Positions 45,408 to 56,690 are shown, numbered from the stretch's first letter. The stretch: DNA of 64,000 bases from Effrenium voratum (GCA_963377175.1 CAUJNA010000591.1:292501-356500), one strand, 5' to 3'. Numbers and translations: made by a program. The notes: a model not told the origin generated them from the letters alone.

Positions 45408-46345
45408 GCAACCTCTTTCAGGGTGAATCCACCAATGGACTTTGGTGACGTCGGACAAAACAAGACAGAAAACAAACAACAAAAGCAACCTCTTTCAGGG
45501 TGAATCCACCAATGGAATTTGGGGACGTCGGAAAAAAGACAACAAACAACAAAAACAACCTCTTTCAGAGTGTCCACCAATGGAATTTGGGGACGTCGGA
45601 AAAAAAGACAGACGACAACAAACAACAAAAACAACCAGGGTAAGTCCACCAATGGAATTTGGGGACGTCGGAAAACCAAAAAAAAAAAACGCAGCCTCTT
45701 TCAGGGTGAATCCACAAAGGGAATTCGGGGACGTCCCGGAAAAAACAGCCTCTTTCAGGGTGAATCTACCCTGGGAATTTTGGGACGTCGGAGAAAAACA
45801 AAAACAAAAAAACAGTCTCTTTCAGGGTGAATCCACTAATGGAATTTGGTGACGTTGGAAAAAAGACAACAACAAACAACAAAAGCAACCTCTTTCAGAG
45901 TGAATCCACCAATAGAATTTGGGGACGTCGGAAAAACAGCACAAAATAAACAACATGAAAAAAACCGCCTTTTTCAGGGTGAATCCACAAAGGGAATTCG
46001 GGGACGTCGACAAAAAAAAACAAACAAACAAAAACGCAGCCTCTTTCAGGGTGAATCCACCAATGGAATTTGGGGACGTCGGAAAAACTCCACAAAACAA
46101 ACAAAAAAGACAGCCTCTTGCACGGTGAACCCACAAATGGAATTTGGTGACGTCGGAAAAAGACAAAAACATTTTTTAAAAAAAAACGCAGCCTCTTTCA
46201 GGGTGAATCCACCAATGGAATTTGGGGACGTCGGAAAGAAAAAAAACACAAAACAAACAAACAAAAACAACACAAAACAAACAAAAACAGCAGCCTCTTT
46301 CAGGGTGAATCCACCAATGGAATTCGGGGACGTCCCGGAAAAAAC
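45408..46345. repeat. Tandem array of 41-nt cores joined by A-rich linkers
   Basis: Thirteen cores of CTCTTTCAGGGTGAATCCAC followed by CAATGGAATTTGGGGACGTC and GG, each followed by 15-45 variable bases made almost only of A and C (AAAACAAACAAA style). The core is well conserved while the linker is not. The ORFs with FGDVG or IPLVD repeats are translations of this array. Confidence 0.95.
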
Positions 46346-46365
46346 AAAACAGCAACAAAGACAAC

Positions 46366-46412
46366 AACAAACAAACAAACAAACAAACAAACAAACAAAC
46401 AAACAAACAATA
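46366..46412. repeat. (AAAC)n microsatellite
   Basis: About a dozen AAAC units directly after the core/linker array. Confidence 0.9.
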
Positions 46413-46647
46413 CAATCAAACAAACAAACACACAAAACAACCAACAAAACATCGGAAAGCACGATGACCTCGTCCGGGGGCCCGGCTGAGCCGCGCCATG
46501 CCGGAGATCTGCCTGCGGGGTGCCAGGGACTCGGTGTTCCGGTTCCTCAGGCGGATCTGACATTGGGATCTGGCTGGGCTGAGTGGGGGGTGGGGGTGGG
46601 TTGGGGGGGGAAATGCGTCCCCTGGTGGTGGGGAGGAGTCATCATGC

Positions 46648-46765
46648 CTGTGGTGGTCAAAACCGTTTTGGACCCCTTTTTGGGGTATGTTAGTCTATAG
46701 TGGGGATTGGGATGTTCACTGGGGGGGGGATTTGCCCCATGAGTCAACTTCTCAACCCCAAAAAA
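46648..46765. mobile_element. Possible TIR element family 2, degraded
   Basis: Shares the interior GGGGATT.GGATGTTCACTG with 19,934-20,049 and begins TGTGGTGGTCAAAACC. The right end (GCCCCATGAGTCAAC) is only partly complementary. Confidence 0.35.
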
Positions 46766-47149
46766 AGGCGCAAGGGCCATGTGCTCATGTGGCCTCTTCA
46801 GCACTTTTCTGGGGGAGTTGAGCAAAAAGAAGCACATCTGAGCCGAGGAGTCCGTGGGTGAGGTTCCTGAACTGGGGATGGGAAGGGGGTGGCTGGGTTG
46901 TCTTAGACTGGGGGTGTGGGTTCCTAAGCTCATTGCGGTGGGTTCCTCAACTCAGACAGGGGGTTGGGGATCCTCAACTGAGAGCGATCATCGCCGAATC
47001 GAATATGAAGGAGGCTCGTCCAACTTCCGCTGTGTTGGGCCACGTGAAACAAACAAAAATGATCAAACTCGAAATGACTTTCTCCAACCCTCCCTCTGCC
47101 GCTTCAAACATTCAAACAGGTTGTGAACTTCCTCTGAAGGGCTCCAACC

Positions 47150-47258
47150 ATAGGTGTCCTTTTGGGGGAATAGATGGCCCTGCTAGATGTGAGTAAACCA
47201 TCCCTGGTAAATCAGGGCCATCTATTATTTTACCAAAACAACCAAAAAGGACACCTAT
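47150..47258. mobile_element. TIR element family 4 (AGGTGTCCTTTTGG ends)
   Basis: 109 bp with ends ATAGGTGTCCTTTTGG and CCAAAAAGGACACCTAT. A second inner inverted pair (ATAGATGGCCCT and AGGGCCATCTAT) makes the whole unit a long hairpin. Confidence 0.7.
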
Positions 47259-47400
47259 CGCTCCAACATGTGCTTATTCAAGCTGGTCAAGATAAACACC
47301 TTGCAGTGGCTTCCCCATCCCCTCACTTCCGAGCCAAACAAGCCCAGCTACTCCAGACGAAAATGGTCTTCTCATTCTCCAAGGCAGTAGTGATTCAGAC

Positions 47401-47520
47401 TTGGCTGTGGCTCAAAAAACCGGTACCGAAATGGAACCCTGGTAAGTGGAAACATGGACCAAAACCTGCGTAAATCCCTCCTGCTTCATTTTGAGCCACA
47501 CCCATTTTGTGGGGAGAAAT
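47401..47520. mobile_element. TIR element family 2
   Basis: Ends TTGGCTGTGGCTCAAAA and TTTTGAGCCACACCCATTTTG (near-perfect inverted repeats). Same core and orientation as 22,997-23,112. Confidence 0.65.
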
Positions 47521-48053
47521 ACCGCAAAGTACGGAACCATGAGGCTGAGGACAGCGAGGCCTCCCCCATTCCGGGAACACGGTTCTGGGGTTGTGGGCCC
47601 CTTGTGATGAGGAATCCCTATGACTTTGTCATTTAGCTTGCTGGTTAGGCAGGGACGGCAGGGAATGAGAAACGGAATGACCCCGAGAAGAAAAACAGCC
47701 TTGAAGGGAATCCCCTGGTTCATTCCCAACACCCTGGGTCATTCCCGACTAGTTAATGGCGATTCCCTTGCCACTCACAGAAAATGGCAACCTAAAACAG
47801 AGCGTTTTCACAACCTTGGGCAGTGCTTCTGTTCTTTCCCGCACGTGTAATGCCTACGAAGAGCGTAAGAGGGCATTACCACAGCTTTTTACCCCCAACC
47901 AAACTCAATGGCTTGATTCTGGTCCAAATGTAGTGAACCTTAAACAATAAAACAACTTCAACACAGATCCTGGAATCATGGATACCTGCTCCAGGCTTCT
48001 TTTCACGTGCATATCTGTGTGGTTCTTGAGGGGAGAACCCCCCCCTTTGGAGC

Positions 48054-48204
48054 CTTGGAACCGTTTCAGAGGCCATTTTGGTCGCTGCCCGATGTTCGCT
48101 GAGGCATCTGAGGCGCAGGAACTTATCCAGCTCCGACAGCGCACGCACCATCTTCTTCCTGCCGATCGATCGATTCGGAGGGATATCCGCCACTCCCACG
48201 CGAT
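48054..48204 (-). CDS. Candidate exon, 151 nt (KKMVRALSELDKFLRLRCL)
   Basis: The acceptor is CGGTTTCAG| and the donor is CCAAG|GCTCCA, a GC type. The frame reads RVGVADIPPNRSIGRKKMVR then ALSELDKFLRLRCLSEHRAA, with a basic helix typical of real protein. Confidence 0.55.
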
Positions 48205-48682
48205 CTGAAACCGAGGGAAATTGGATTTGTTCTCCTGCCAGGGATGCCCCTCAATCGCTGAAACGGCCGAAAATGTCTCAGCCGAAATGATAATTTTGGG
48301 AGATCGCAGCCAGGATTTCAAGGGGGAAACTCTGTCCTGGTCTGGCTCCTTTTGGTTTGCCTTTTTCTCCCCATTCCACAAAGTTGGTGTGCATCTTGAG
48401 AAACTCTCACATGAAACCACTCATATTCAATCAACGTCCTTTTCATGGTTGACGTTTGACCATGGGCTGTTTAAACAAAAAGCACAGCACTGGTTTGAAG
48501 TTCTCAAATCTGCTGCCTGGACGGAGGAGTTGGGATTCCGAAACCAAGTGACCTCAAACATATCCTCAACCCCAACTCATAACGAGCCGAGAACCTACGC
48601 CGATTTTTTCCTGGATCGAAAGGCTCATGTTTGCTTGAACGCAAAACAACAATTCAAAGGTTTCAAAGCTTTTGAACAGGGA

Positions 48683-48788
48683 TCCTTACATTATACACCT
48701 GAACATTGCCTTGTAAATGGTGGTTTCCCCTTATTTTGGTGGAAAAAGCCATGTTTCAAATGGGCAATATGTATCTTTTAAGGAGCCC
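48683..48788. mobile_element. TIR element family 3
   Basis: Ends TCCTTACATTATACACC and GTATCTTTTAAGGA are imperfect inverted repeats. The interior CCTTGTAAATGGTGGTTTCC matches 26,432-26,560. Confidence 0.6.
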
Positions 48789-49127
48789 TGTTGAACTTGT
48801 CAACTAATGAAAGCTCAGTGTTTGAACATCGCCCAAAAGGTCGCATCCATTTTGTTTGGCTGGTGGACTTAAGGGTTCCACCCCTCCCCCCCCAAGAAAA
48901 AACAAAAACACAAACAAACACAAAAACAGGGCCCCCCCACAAAACAAAACCAAAAAACAACACAGGGCGCCAATCGACCACTGGACAAAAGGGGCCGCCC
49001 GGTTTCTTCTTCGGGGAAACCGGCGCCTGGAGTCCAGCTGTCGACGCCTGCGTGTGCTGGCGATGGCCCAGTACCTGGCCAGGGGATTAAAACTTGGCAC
49101 ATACCAAAAGGGGGGACCATATGACTC

Positions 49128-50320
49128 GATTGCTTTCTGCCCCCCTGCTAAAAGTTTAACTTGAAGTGGTTTAATGGAAACCCCACTAGTTGGCAAAAAG
49201 TCGAAGTCATAACCTCCAAGCAAAATGCACCAACGATATGAGGAGTGGTGAAACTGATGGCCGTTAAAAAGCTCGGTTGCTTTCTCCCCCTGCTAACAGT
49301 TAAACTTTTAGTGGTTTAATGGAAAACCCATTAGTTGGCAAAAAATCAATGTCCTAACCTCCAAGCAAAATGCACCAAAGACATGAGGAGTGGTGAAAAC
49401 TGATGGCCGTTGAAGCTCGGTTGCTTTCTGCTCCCCTGCTAAAAGATTAACTGTCAGTGGTTTAATGGAAAACCCATTAGTTGGCAAAAGGTTGAAGTCC
49501 TAACCTCCAAGCAAAATGCACCAAAGATATGAGGAGTGGTGAAAACTGATGGCCGTTAAAGCTCGGTTGCTTTTTGCTCCACTGCTAAGAGTCTAACTTT
49601 CAGTGGTTTAGTGGAAAACCCATTAGTTGGCAAGAAGTCAAAGTCCTAACCTCCAAGCAAAATGCACCAAAGATATGAGGAGTGGTGAAAACTGATGGCC
49701 GTTAAAGCTCGGTTGCTTTCTGCTCCCCTGCTAAAAGTTTAACTTTCAGTGGTTTAATGGAAAACCCATTAGTTGGCAAAAAGTCGAAGTCCTAACCTGG
49801 TTTAATGGAACACCCATTAGTTGGCAAAAAGTTGAAGTCCTAACCTCCAAGCAAAATGCACCAAAGATATGAGGAGTTGTTAAAACTGATGGCCGTTAAA
49901 GCTCGGTTGCTTTCTGCTCCCCTGCTAAAAGATTAACTTTCAGTGGTTTAATGGAAAACCCATTAGTTGGCAAAAAGTCAGAGTCCCAACCTCCAAGCAA
50001 AATGCACCAAAGATATGAGGAGTTGCGAAAACTGACGGTTGCTTTCTGCTCCCCTGCTAATAGTTTAAATTTCAGTGGTTTAATGCAACACCCATTAGTT
50101 GGCAAAAAAGCAAAGTCCTAACCTCCAAGCAAAATGCACCAAAGATATGAGGAGTTGTTAAAACTGATGGCCGTTAAAGCTCGGTTGCTTTCTGCTCCCT
50201 GCTAAAAGATTAACTTTCAGTGGTTTAATGGAAAACCCAATAGTTGGCAAAAAGTCAAAGTCCTAACCTCCAAGCAAAATGCACCAAATATATGAGGAGT
50301 GGTGAAAACTGATGGCTGTT
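49128..50320. repeat. Tandem array, eight units of about 130-200 bp
   Basis: Units start at GGTTGCTTTCTGCTCCCCTG (49,128; 49,267; 49,427; 49,565; 49,710; 49,907; 50,037; 50,186). They contain CTAAAAGTTTAACTTTCAGT, CCCATTAGTTGGCAAAAAGT and GATATGAGGAGTGGTGAAAA. CTAAAAGTTTAACTTTTAG in the consensus is a perfect palindrome around one base. One unit is partly duplicated near 49,800. No ORF is conserved across units. Confidence 0.95.
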
Positions 50321-50329
50321 AAAGGATGT

Positions 50330-52450
50330 CGAAGGGAATAGCAGAAAGTGAACCCGAATTTTGACAACCACCTATGGAAAATCTGGGTGTTTTGACCAGA
50401 TGTTGTTCAATTCCGAGGGAGGGGTGGTTTAATGGAGGTTAACCAGGGGTTGTCTCAGGGTTCTGAGAACCTTTCTTGGCGGCCCTAATGGTGACGGCCT
50501 ATGCAACAAATCCCATTCGCCGGCAGCCGCAACTTTGGGTTGCATGCCCTTCCCAGCTACTCGATGAAGCCCGTTTGCTAAACTCATATCCAGTGAAGGT
50601 GAAATTCATATCCACCCACTATCCAAACCTATAGCGGTGAATATAGAATTGTTACATGGGTTGAATACGTTGATAGTCCAGCAGGTTGGCGACAGGAAAG
50701 GAACCTGGCTGAGTTGTTGCTGACCCCCGGCCATTTTTGGCCATTAGATGGCCCCGCAAAAAAAGTCCGAAGATTCCAAACACATCCATGAAAGTGGAAT
50801 TAGAACAAACACCTCAGACAAGACCACCCAAAGGAAAAACTTGACAGGGCCTCAAAGAAGACCACCTAAAGGCAGAACCCCTTCAAACACAAATGGTGGT
50901 CCATATCTCAGGTACTCAAGACATATCTTTCGATTGTCTTCCCTCTGTAGTCTACCCCTGCCAGCATTTAAAATAGTTGGGGAGGAGACTAGAGAAATCT
51001 TTCACATCTTTGGTTTCCATGGGGGGGGGCACACAAGGCCGCAGAGCATGGTCGTAGGCATGGCACCTGCCTGTCGGTGCGCGGAGCTCATTTGGCGCAG
51101 ACCCCCAGAGGCAATGGGAAAACAGGGAAGCCCATGCTAGTGGAAAGTTGATCTTCAGGGACCGGGAACTTGAAACACCTCCAACAAAAGAGAAACCAAA
51201 GGCGGCTCCTGCTTGTTGGTCGATTTTGAAGGGACCCGCAAAATGGAAGAGGGTGGTCTGGCGATATGTCTAGGTCAAACATGACCCAAGCAAAACAGGC
51301 AAGTCAACACTGCCGCAGCCAAGACCTGACGTTTACACCAGCTGAAAGGGCAAAGAGACGGACACATGTGGAAGCGCAAACATCAGGCAAAGTCGTATGT
51401 TTCGTGCTGCCGCAGCCGTTGCTGCGCAAGACAACAAACACCAATGTCAGGTAGGGCTTACTTTGCTGCACCGCTTGAAAGTCGAAAGCAAATGAAATGA
51501 ATCTCGCCTAGTTTGTTCGCGCAAACAAACAAACAAACAAACAAACAAACAAACAAACAAAAACACAAACCAACCAACCAACCAACCAACCAACCAACCA
51601 ACCAACCAACCAACCAACCAACCACCCGACCGACCGACCAACCGACCAACCAAGCAAGCAAAAACTAACCAACTAACCAACCAACCAACCAACCAAGCAA
51701 GCAAGCAAGCAAACAAGCAATCAACCAACCACAACAACAAACGTACAAACCAAAAATCAAGACACCGACCAAACAAAACAAAGCAATACCTACAAAATAA
51801 TACCTATATTATTTAATATTAATAATAATAACAATAGTAATCAAACACTACATATATATATATATACACTTACTGCGTATATAATTATGTGCTTTGGGAC
51901 ACCAGCCAAGCACCCCAAGGCTAGATCCGGTCGATTCGCTTGGGGCAACTACGTCATCCCTCACTTTATGTTTGGCCAGATTGGGCTCCTGGGTTGAGAT
52001 CAATGGTTCCGCAGAGCTTCGGAATGAGGCCAAAAGCCCTCCTCCTCCGAATGTTGGTCTGTAGCCACCCTTGAGGACATCCGAGAGAATTGGATGTAGT
52101 GAAATGCCGGCTTCCCTTGGTTGCCGAAGGTGGGAACTGGAAAGTGGGGGCTTCATTGAGCTGATTGAATTTGAATTAATCACCATTCAATATTGATCGT
52201 TTTCGGTCCAGGGTACTTTTGAGCACTTCGGGGAGTGCCAACGATCCGTTGGTTCTGGTGTCATGGCCTGTCTTCCAAGGGGCTCTGTAGGGATCCGAGG
52301 GGTCCCGCCCAAAATTTCACAAACGCTCGCTCCAGTGAGTCCCGTCAAGGTAAATCAATCAAAGGGACACTCTAAACATTGCCCTGTAAAGAAAGTATCA
52401 GTGCAAAGGTGATAACTTTCATAAACCTAGAAGTTCGCATCAACATGACC
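50330..52450. other. No supported gene
   Basis: After the tandem array there are only weak, unsupported frames and the tetranucleotide series. A possible exon-like patch on the minus strand near 51,030-51,120 (SGGLRQMSSAHRQAG) is too short to call. Confidence 0.4.
51521..51780. repeat. (AAAC)n/(AACC)n/(AAGC)n microsatellite series
   Basis: Consecutive blocks of AAAC, AACC, CGACC, AACC and AAGC tetramers. The minus-strand ORF with WLVGWLVG repeats is an artefact. Confidence 0.95.
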
Positions 52451-52464
52451 CCACGAGCTTTAAC

Positions 52465-52560
52465 CGGATGCACGCCGCTTGGTGCCCCTGCCAAGATGAA
52501 GTCCCACTTCAGCTGCATCATCACCGCATCCATGGAGTACAAAGATGCCTTTCCGAGCCG
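52465..52560 (-). CDS. Candidate exon, 96 nt (LYSMDAVMMQLKWDFILAG)
   Basis: The acceptor is AATGCAG| and the donor is CATCCG|GTTAAA. Thirty-two whole codons, RLGKASLYSMDAVMMQLKWD then FILAGAPSGVHP, with high third-position GC. Its phase does not fit a direct join to 52,693-52,780. Confidence 0.5.
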
Positions 52561-52692
52561 CTGCATTCGCACGCTGCATTCGCGCGAAAAAGAGGAGGCG
52601 AGGAGGCGAATGCACCCCGGGGAAAAAGGGCTGAGGGCAGCATTTGGGAGAAGGGCAGCAGCGTAGTTTCATCCCGGGCATGTGGTGCTTAC

Positions 52693-52780
52693 AGGTGAAA
52701 GACAAGCAAGCCTTGTCGATGGTGTGCAATTTGTGTGCTGTTTGGCTTTCGGTGAAAGACCCCACGGCCCAGCAGCCCAT
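52693..52780 (-). CDS. Candidate exon, 88 nt (AVGSFTESQTAHKLHTIDK)
   Basis: The acceptor is CTTCTTAG| and the donor is CACCT|GTAAGC, a strong consensus. The frame is MGCWAVGSFTESQTAHKLHT then IDKACLSFT. Confidence 0.5.
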
Positions 52781-53664
52781 CTAAGAAGAGATGACGGGCT
52801 ACTTGGTGACATCTGTTCATGTCGCCAGATCGGTTCATCTGCTTGTTTGCCAGTTCATATTTTGTTCAAATCTTAAGCATGGGCTGACCATCACCATCCT
52901 TTGGGATTCAAGGGACACCCACAAAACACCATTCCGGGCCCCAAATTCTCGCATGTTCAAAGAGCCAAAGCCCGCGTAGACGCGATGAACTTGCAAGCCG
53001 ACATGCCGCCCCAGCGAGGCGACTCTAGTTCATCCACAGAGAGTGCTCGAGGGCCCGTTGGCTATCTGGACATTTACCCTCCCACCAATTAACGTGGAAC
53101 CTCACAAAAGCTCCCTGTAAAAAGTAACGTGGTCCAAACCAAGACCCATGATTGGTGGGAGGGTAAGTTGGTCCAAACCAGGACCCCCCGAACGTCAGGT
53201 AGCAAATGATTGGTGGGATGCCTTCATGCATCAGGCGATGGTGTTCTCTGGTGGTGGAAGCGATGCCACGATTGGTCAACTGTCGCCCCAAGCACCTGAA
53301 AATATCACGATCGGCTCTCAAAATCTGGCAAACGGAGATTCACTCTGAGATCCAATGCCGCAAAATCAAACCCTGGTTGGTTGGCTGGTTGGTTGCTTGA
53401 TTGCTTGCGTGCCTGCTTGCTTGTGTGCTGGCAACAGGGCCGCTTCCATTTGCATGTTTTGCAGTTGGCGCTTCCAGTTTTGCAAGGGAAACCAAGAAGC
53501 CCCTTTCGGGTTTGGCCGCTCTTAAACGGAAGTTGCCCCAGTATCATTTGCCTTTGGGTTCCGAGAAAAAAAACAGAAACCACCACTGAGCTTTTCTCGA
53601 GGAAACAACTCTTAGCCAGCACGCCCCCTTTCGGCTTGCCAAAGAACTTCCGAGCACCGCCCTC

Positions 53665-53790
53665 CATGTAGACGCCGCCGGGTCTTTTGTCCGTCTCCTC
53701 GATCCTTTTCTGGGACCCCGGACGTAAAGAAGCACCTTCAGCTTCTGGCTCTGCACCATGCAGGACCTCGCTGGCTCCGATGTTTTTTTC
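53665..53790 (-). CDS. Candidate exon, frame ambiguous
   Basis: Two long open frames overlap here, one with EVLHGAEPEAEGASLRPGSQ and YMEGGARKFFGKPKGG, the other with MVQSQKLKVLLYVRGPRKGS. Base composition marks the block as exon-like, but neither frame is decisive. Confidence 0.3.
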
Positions 53791-54727
53791 GCTTCGGGCC
53801 GGGGCTCAAATGGGCGCCCCAAAAACGGACAAGCGGGGTGGGGTTTAGGAAACAACCACAAAAACCCCCCCCAAAAAAAAAACAACAACAAGTAAAGAGC
53901 ATCGTGTTAGGAGAAACCCCAAGTGGGTACCCTGGAAACTGTGAAGCTGCTCAAAACGGGAATCAAGTGGTTGGTGTGAAGCAAGGGAATCTATTTAGGA
54001 GAAACCGCAAGTGATAGCTTATTAGACAGCCGATTAATTAGACGGGAATCCTGAGGTGAGGAGAGAAACCCCTTTAAAACAAGGACTTGCTTCATTATTG
54101 TAGTTACTGCGAGGTTGCAAGGCCAACTTGTCTGTCTTTTCTGCTTCTGGCGTCTACTCGGTTGGCCGCTCTTGTCTGCCAACGCTTGGATCTCCACCCA
54201 ACAAACACACATTGCAGGCGCCGCGCACTCTGTAGGCTCCGCAATGGGAATGGACCGCCAAACTGGTGGTTTTCTTTTCAGTTTCCGTACAAAGCAACCT
54301 GAAAAGGGCAACCACCTGGAGCTGCTTTTCTGCAAGGTCGCATGTTCCAGGGCACTGGAGAAGCACTCAGTTCGGTTTGACTAACACCTTGCACTATTTG
54401 GTACATGATTGATTCTCCACTACAGCAAGTAGCAAAAACAAACCACCTCCAAACTACCCAAAAAAATGGATGGTGCTCCCTGAAAATGGAGTGAAATTCC
54501 ATTTTCTGGCGACCGACGCCCTACCCAAGCCACTGGCACCGTCCAGTCCACCACGATGCGAAGTGGAAAGGACGGCTGCGTGACGAATGTTGTTTTGAGG
54601 TGGATGCCAGGGGTTGACCCGCCATACCCCCAAAAAAATCAGAGGGTACTGACTGGGTAAACGGCAACCTGCCGCCAGCCCTTGGCCCACCGAACACCAA
54701 GCTATCAGTTGGTTTCAAAGCACTTGC

Positions 54728-54846
54728 CCCCTGAAGCACATCGACCCGTTGGGTGCGCGGCTCCACCAGGTGGCCGGTGACCACGTTGCTGATGGGCTTC
54801 GTCATGGACCACTCGAAGTACAGCTCCGGCAGAACCTGATCGTTGC
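54728..54846 (-). CDS. Candidate exon, 119 nt (DQVLPELYFEWSMTKPISN)
   Basis: A strong acceptor (GCGCTTTTTGTCAG|G) and a consensus GC donor (GGGG|GCAAGT) flank NDQVLPELYFEWSMTKPISN then VVTGHLVEPRTQRVDVLQ. Its first two bases complete the codon left by the exon at 55,051-55,126. Confidence 0.65.
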
Positions 54847-54937
54847 CTGACAAAAAGCGCGCTGCGACGGACGCCGAAGCATTGGCGTGGCTTGGACTAG
54901 GCAAGTGTTGAACAAAGGGTCTGGATAAATTCAAAAA

Positions 54938-54986
54938 ATACACCAACCAACCAACCAACCAACCAACAAACAAACAAACAAACAAA
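54938..54986. repeat. (AACC)n(AAAC)n microsatellite
   Basis: Short copy of the same tetranucleotide style as 51,521-51,780, in an intron. Confidence 0.9.
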
Positions 54987-55050
54987 GCAACCAAGGAATC
55001 GAATCCAACGCTGCCTCCAGTTCTCGCCTCCCCCACTTTCCCTTCCGCGC

Positions 55051-55126
55051 CTGGCTGGACGTGTTTGAAGTGGGGCTCCTGGCGCGCGAAGGAGGCGAAG
55101 CCCTGGACCATGCGCTCCAAGGCCTC
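55051..55126 (-). CDS. Candidate exon, 76 nt (ALERMVQGFASFARQEPHF)
   Basis: The acceptor is TCGTACAG|G and the donor is AGCCAG|GCGCGG, a GC type. The frame EALERMVQGFASFARQEPHF joins in phase to 54,728-54,846. Confidence 0.6.
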
Positions 55127-55392
55127 CTGTACGAGGCATGGGCGGGGGGGGGGGGGAAGCACGCGGGGAGCGAGCGGGGCATCGCACGTTGGGTGAGAAA
55201 TGGCCGGTACAAAACGGTGAAGGGGGAAAGACGCGGAGGAAACAAACTTGAGAGTGGCCCTGCTTTGGTTCTGGGTTGGGCTGGGCTGGTTCCGTTTCCC
55301 ACAGCATGATTCAGCTTCATTGCCTCAAAAACGTCAAGCCGACCAATTCCGGACCGGATGTCATTTTCCCAAACCCTTCGACCACCGAGGGA

Positions 55393-55471
55393 AATGTTTG
55401 CCAAATCGCGAGCAAACCTTAGCAACCGCTTCCCCTCATAGTGAACTCTCGGCCTCTGGACTGCTCCAAAG
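55393..55471 (-). CDS. Candidate exon (HYEGKRLLRFARDLANISL)
   Basis: The acceptor is TCCAGAG|G. The frame PRVHYEGKRLLRFARDLANI is followed by a possible donor CCTCG|GTGGTC. Confidence 0.4.
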
Positions 55472-55700
55472 ATGTGGACGCTGCAACCCGAGTCCCCCAC
55501 CCAGAATGAAATAATGAGGAAGGGAAAACGATTGAACAAGAAAGGGATGCCACCTCCCAAACAAGAAATAAACGACAAATTGTGGAATAAGAATCTGCAA
55601 GTTCAATTATTCGACGACTTCCCAAGCAAAGGACCTACATTGTGGGCATAAATGGCTCGTGTTCACCCCGAAACTGTGGAACCGCTGGCCATTCAGAGAA

Positions 55701-55794
55701 AGGCGGAACAATACCGTTGAGAAAGACCCTGACGGACCACGGCTAAGAGGCGGAACAATACCGTTGAGAAAGACCCTGACGGACCACGGCTAAG
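55701..55794. repeat. Exact 47-bp tandem duplication
   Basis: Two identical units (55,701-55,747 and 55,748-55,794) beginning AGGCGGAACAATACCGTTGA. No mismatch. Confidence 0.95.
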
Positions 55795-55825
55795 GGATGC
55801 CACCGCAGAAAAAGCCGAAGGAACA

Positions 55826-55940
55826 TGGCTTGTTGGCCGCTGCTCCCCGTGCAATGGATGGAAACCACATGGGCCCATGCGCACTATGAGACCATTGGAT
55901 ATTGCCTCAAAAGTTTGCTGAGGCGCATGGAATTCCCTTC
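55826..55940 (-). CDS. Candidate exon, two possible frames
   Basis: The acceptor is TAGAAG|G. Either EFHAPQQTFEAISNGLIVRM or NSMRLSKLLRQYPM with a GT donor (CAATG|GTCTCA) is possible. The second is shorter but looks more protein-like. Confidence 0.35.
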
Positions 55941-56134
55941 TAGATCTCAGATGCCCAGTGGCCACGGGAAGAAAAAACACAAAAACGGCACCCTTCTTTG
56001 GTTGGTTGAGTCTAAAGGAATCGGAACCCTTTACCAAAAAGAAATGAAAGAAGAAGAAGATGACAAAAAAAGGGGCCGAAGTCCGCTGGGCAACGGGGAG
56101 ATGGCATGAGTAGCCCCAAAGGGCTGCTAGGATC

Positions 56135-56216
56135 TGAGCAGCCCATAGCCCCGGCAGCAGCAGCGGTGTGTCTCCTGCTCCACCTTGAGGTCTCGGAGCT
56201 GAACGCGTAGCTCGTC
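56135..56216 (-). CDS. Candidate exon (DELRVQLRDLKVEQETH)
   Basis: The acceptor is CCACAG|G. The charged helix DELRVQLRDLKVEQETH is followed by a cysteine-rich RCCCRGYGLL. The low-end donor is uncertain. Confidence 0.45.
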
Positions 56217-56554
56217 CTGTGGTTTGGCTGCTGGGGGGGGCTTCGGTTTTGGCGAGTTTTCCCGGGGGTTTGCAGAGGTCAAGAGGGTGTCAAGTGAGCA
56301 GCTTGGAAACAAGCATAGGGTGAGAGGGTGATATGGGTTCCCTTCTTGAGGTTGTCTTTCAGGAAGCCAACAGGAAACCACCTTTAGCAAACAGGAATTT
56401 GTTTCGTCCTGGAATCGAGAAATCAACTCCAGCCCTTCGGCTACAAGCCGTCCTTTGGCCTTGGGCAGCCTTTACTCCACCTCTTGAGGACGCACCCTTC
56501 CCACAAACACGGGTGAAAGGCCCCAGCAAATGGTCTTTCGGTAGGCTCTCAGTT

Positions 56555-56690
56555 TCCATAGTGAAAGAGAGAGTATCGCCCAGACAATCCGCAGACAAGC
56601 GCAACCTCCATGTTTGTCTTGCCCGAGGTACTCCCTGCCCCCTATCACCCTCTGCTTCCATGCTCAAAATCTGACCTGGCATTTTGGCCA
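56555..56690 (-). CDS. Candidate exon (RARQTWRLRLSADCLGDTL)
   Basis: The long frame contains ILSMEAEGDRGQGVPRARQT and WRLRLSADCLGDTLSFTMET. Splice sites are not resolved. Confidence 0.35.

Noticed and set aside
45408..46345. CRISPR-like array (conserved repeats with variable spacers)
   Set aside because: The spacers are low-complexity A/C of uneven length and the context is eukaryotic; no cas genes.
45846..46700. 284-residue ORF with FGDVGK repeats
   Set aside because: Translation of the 41-nt core array with A-rich linkers; frames change with linker length.
51447..51776. WLVGWLVG membrane-like ORF
   Set aside because: Translation of AACC/AAAC tetranucleotide repeats.
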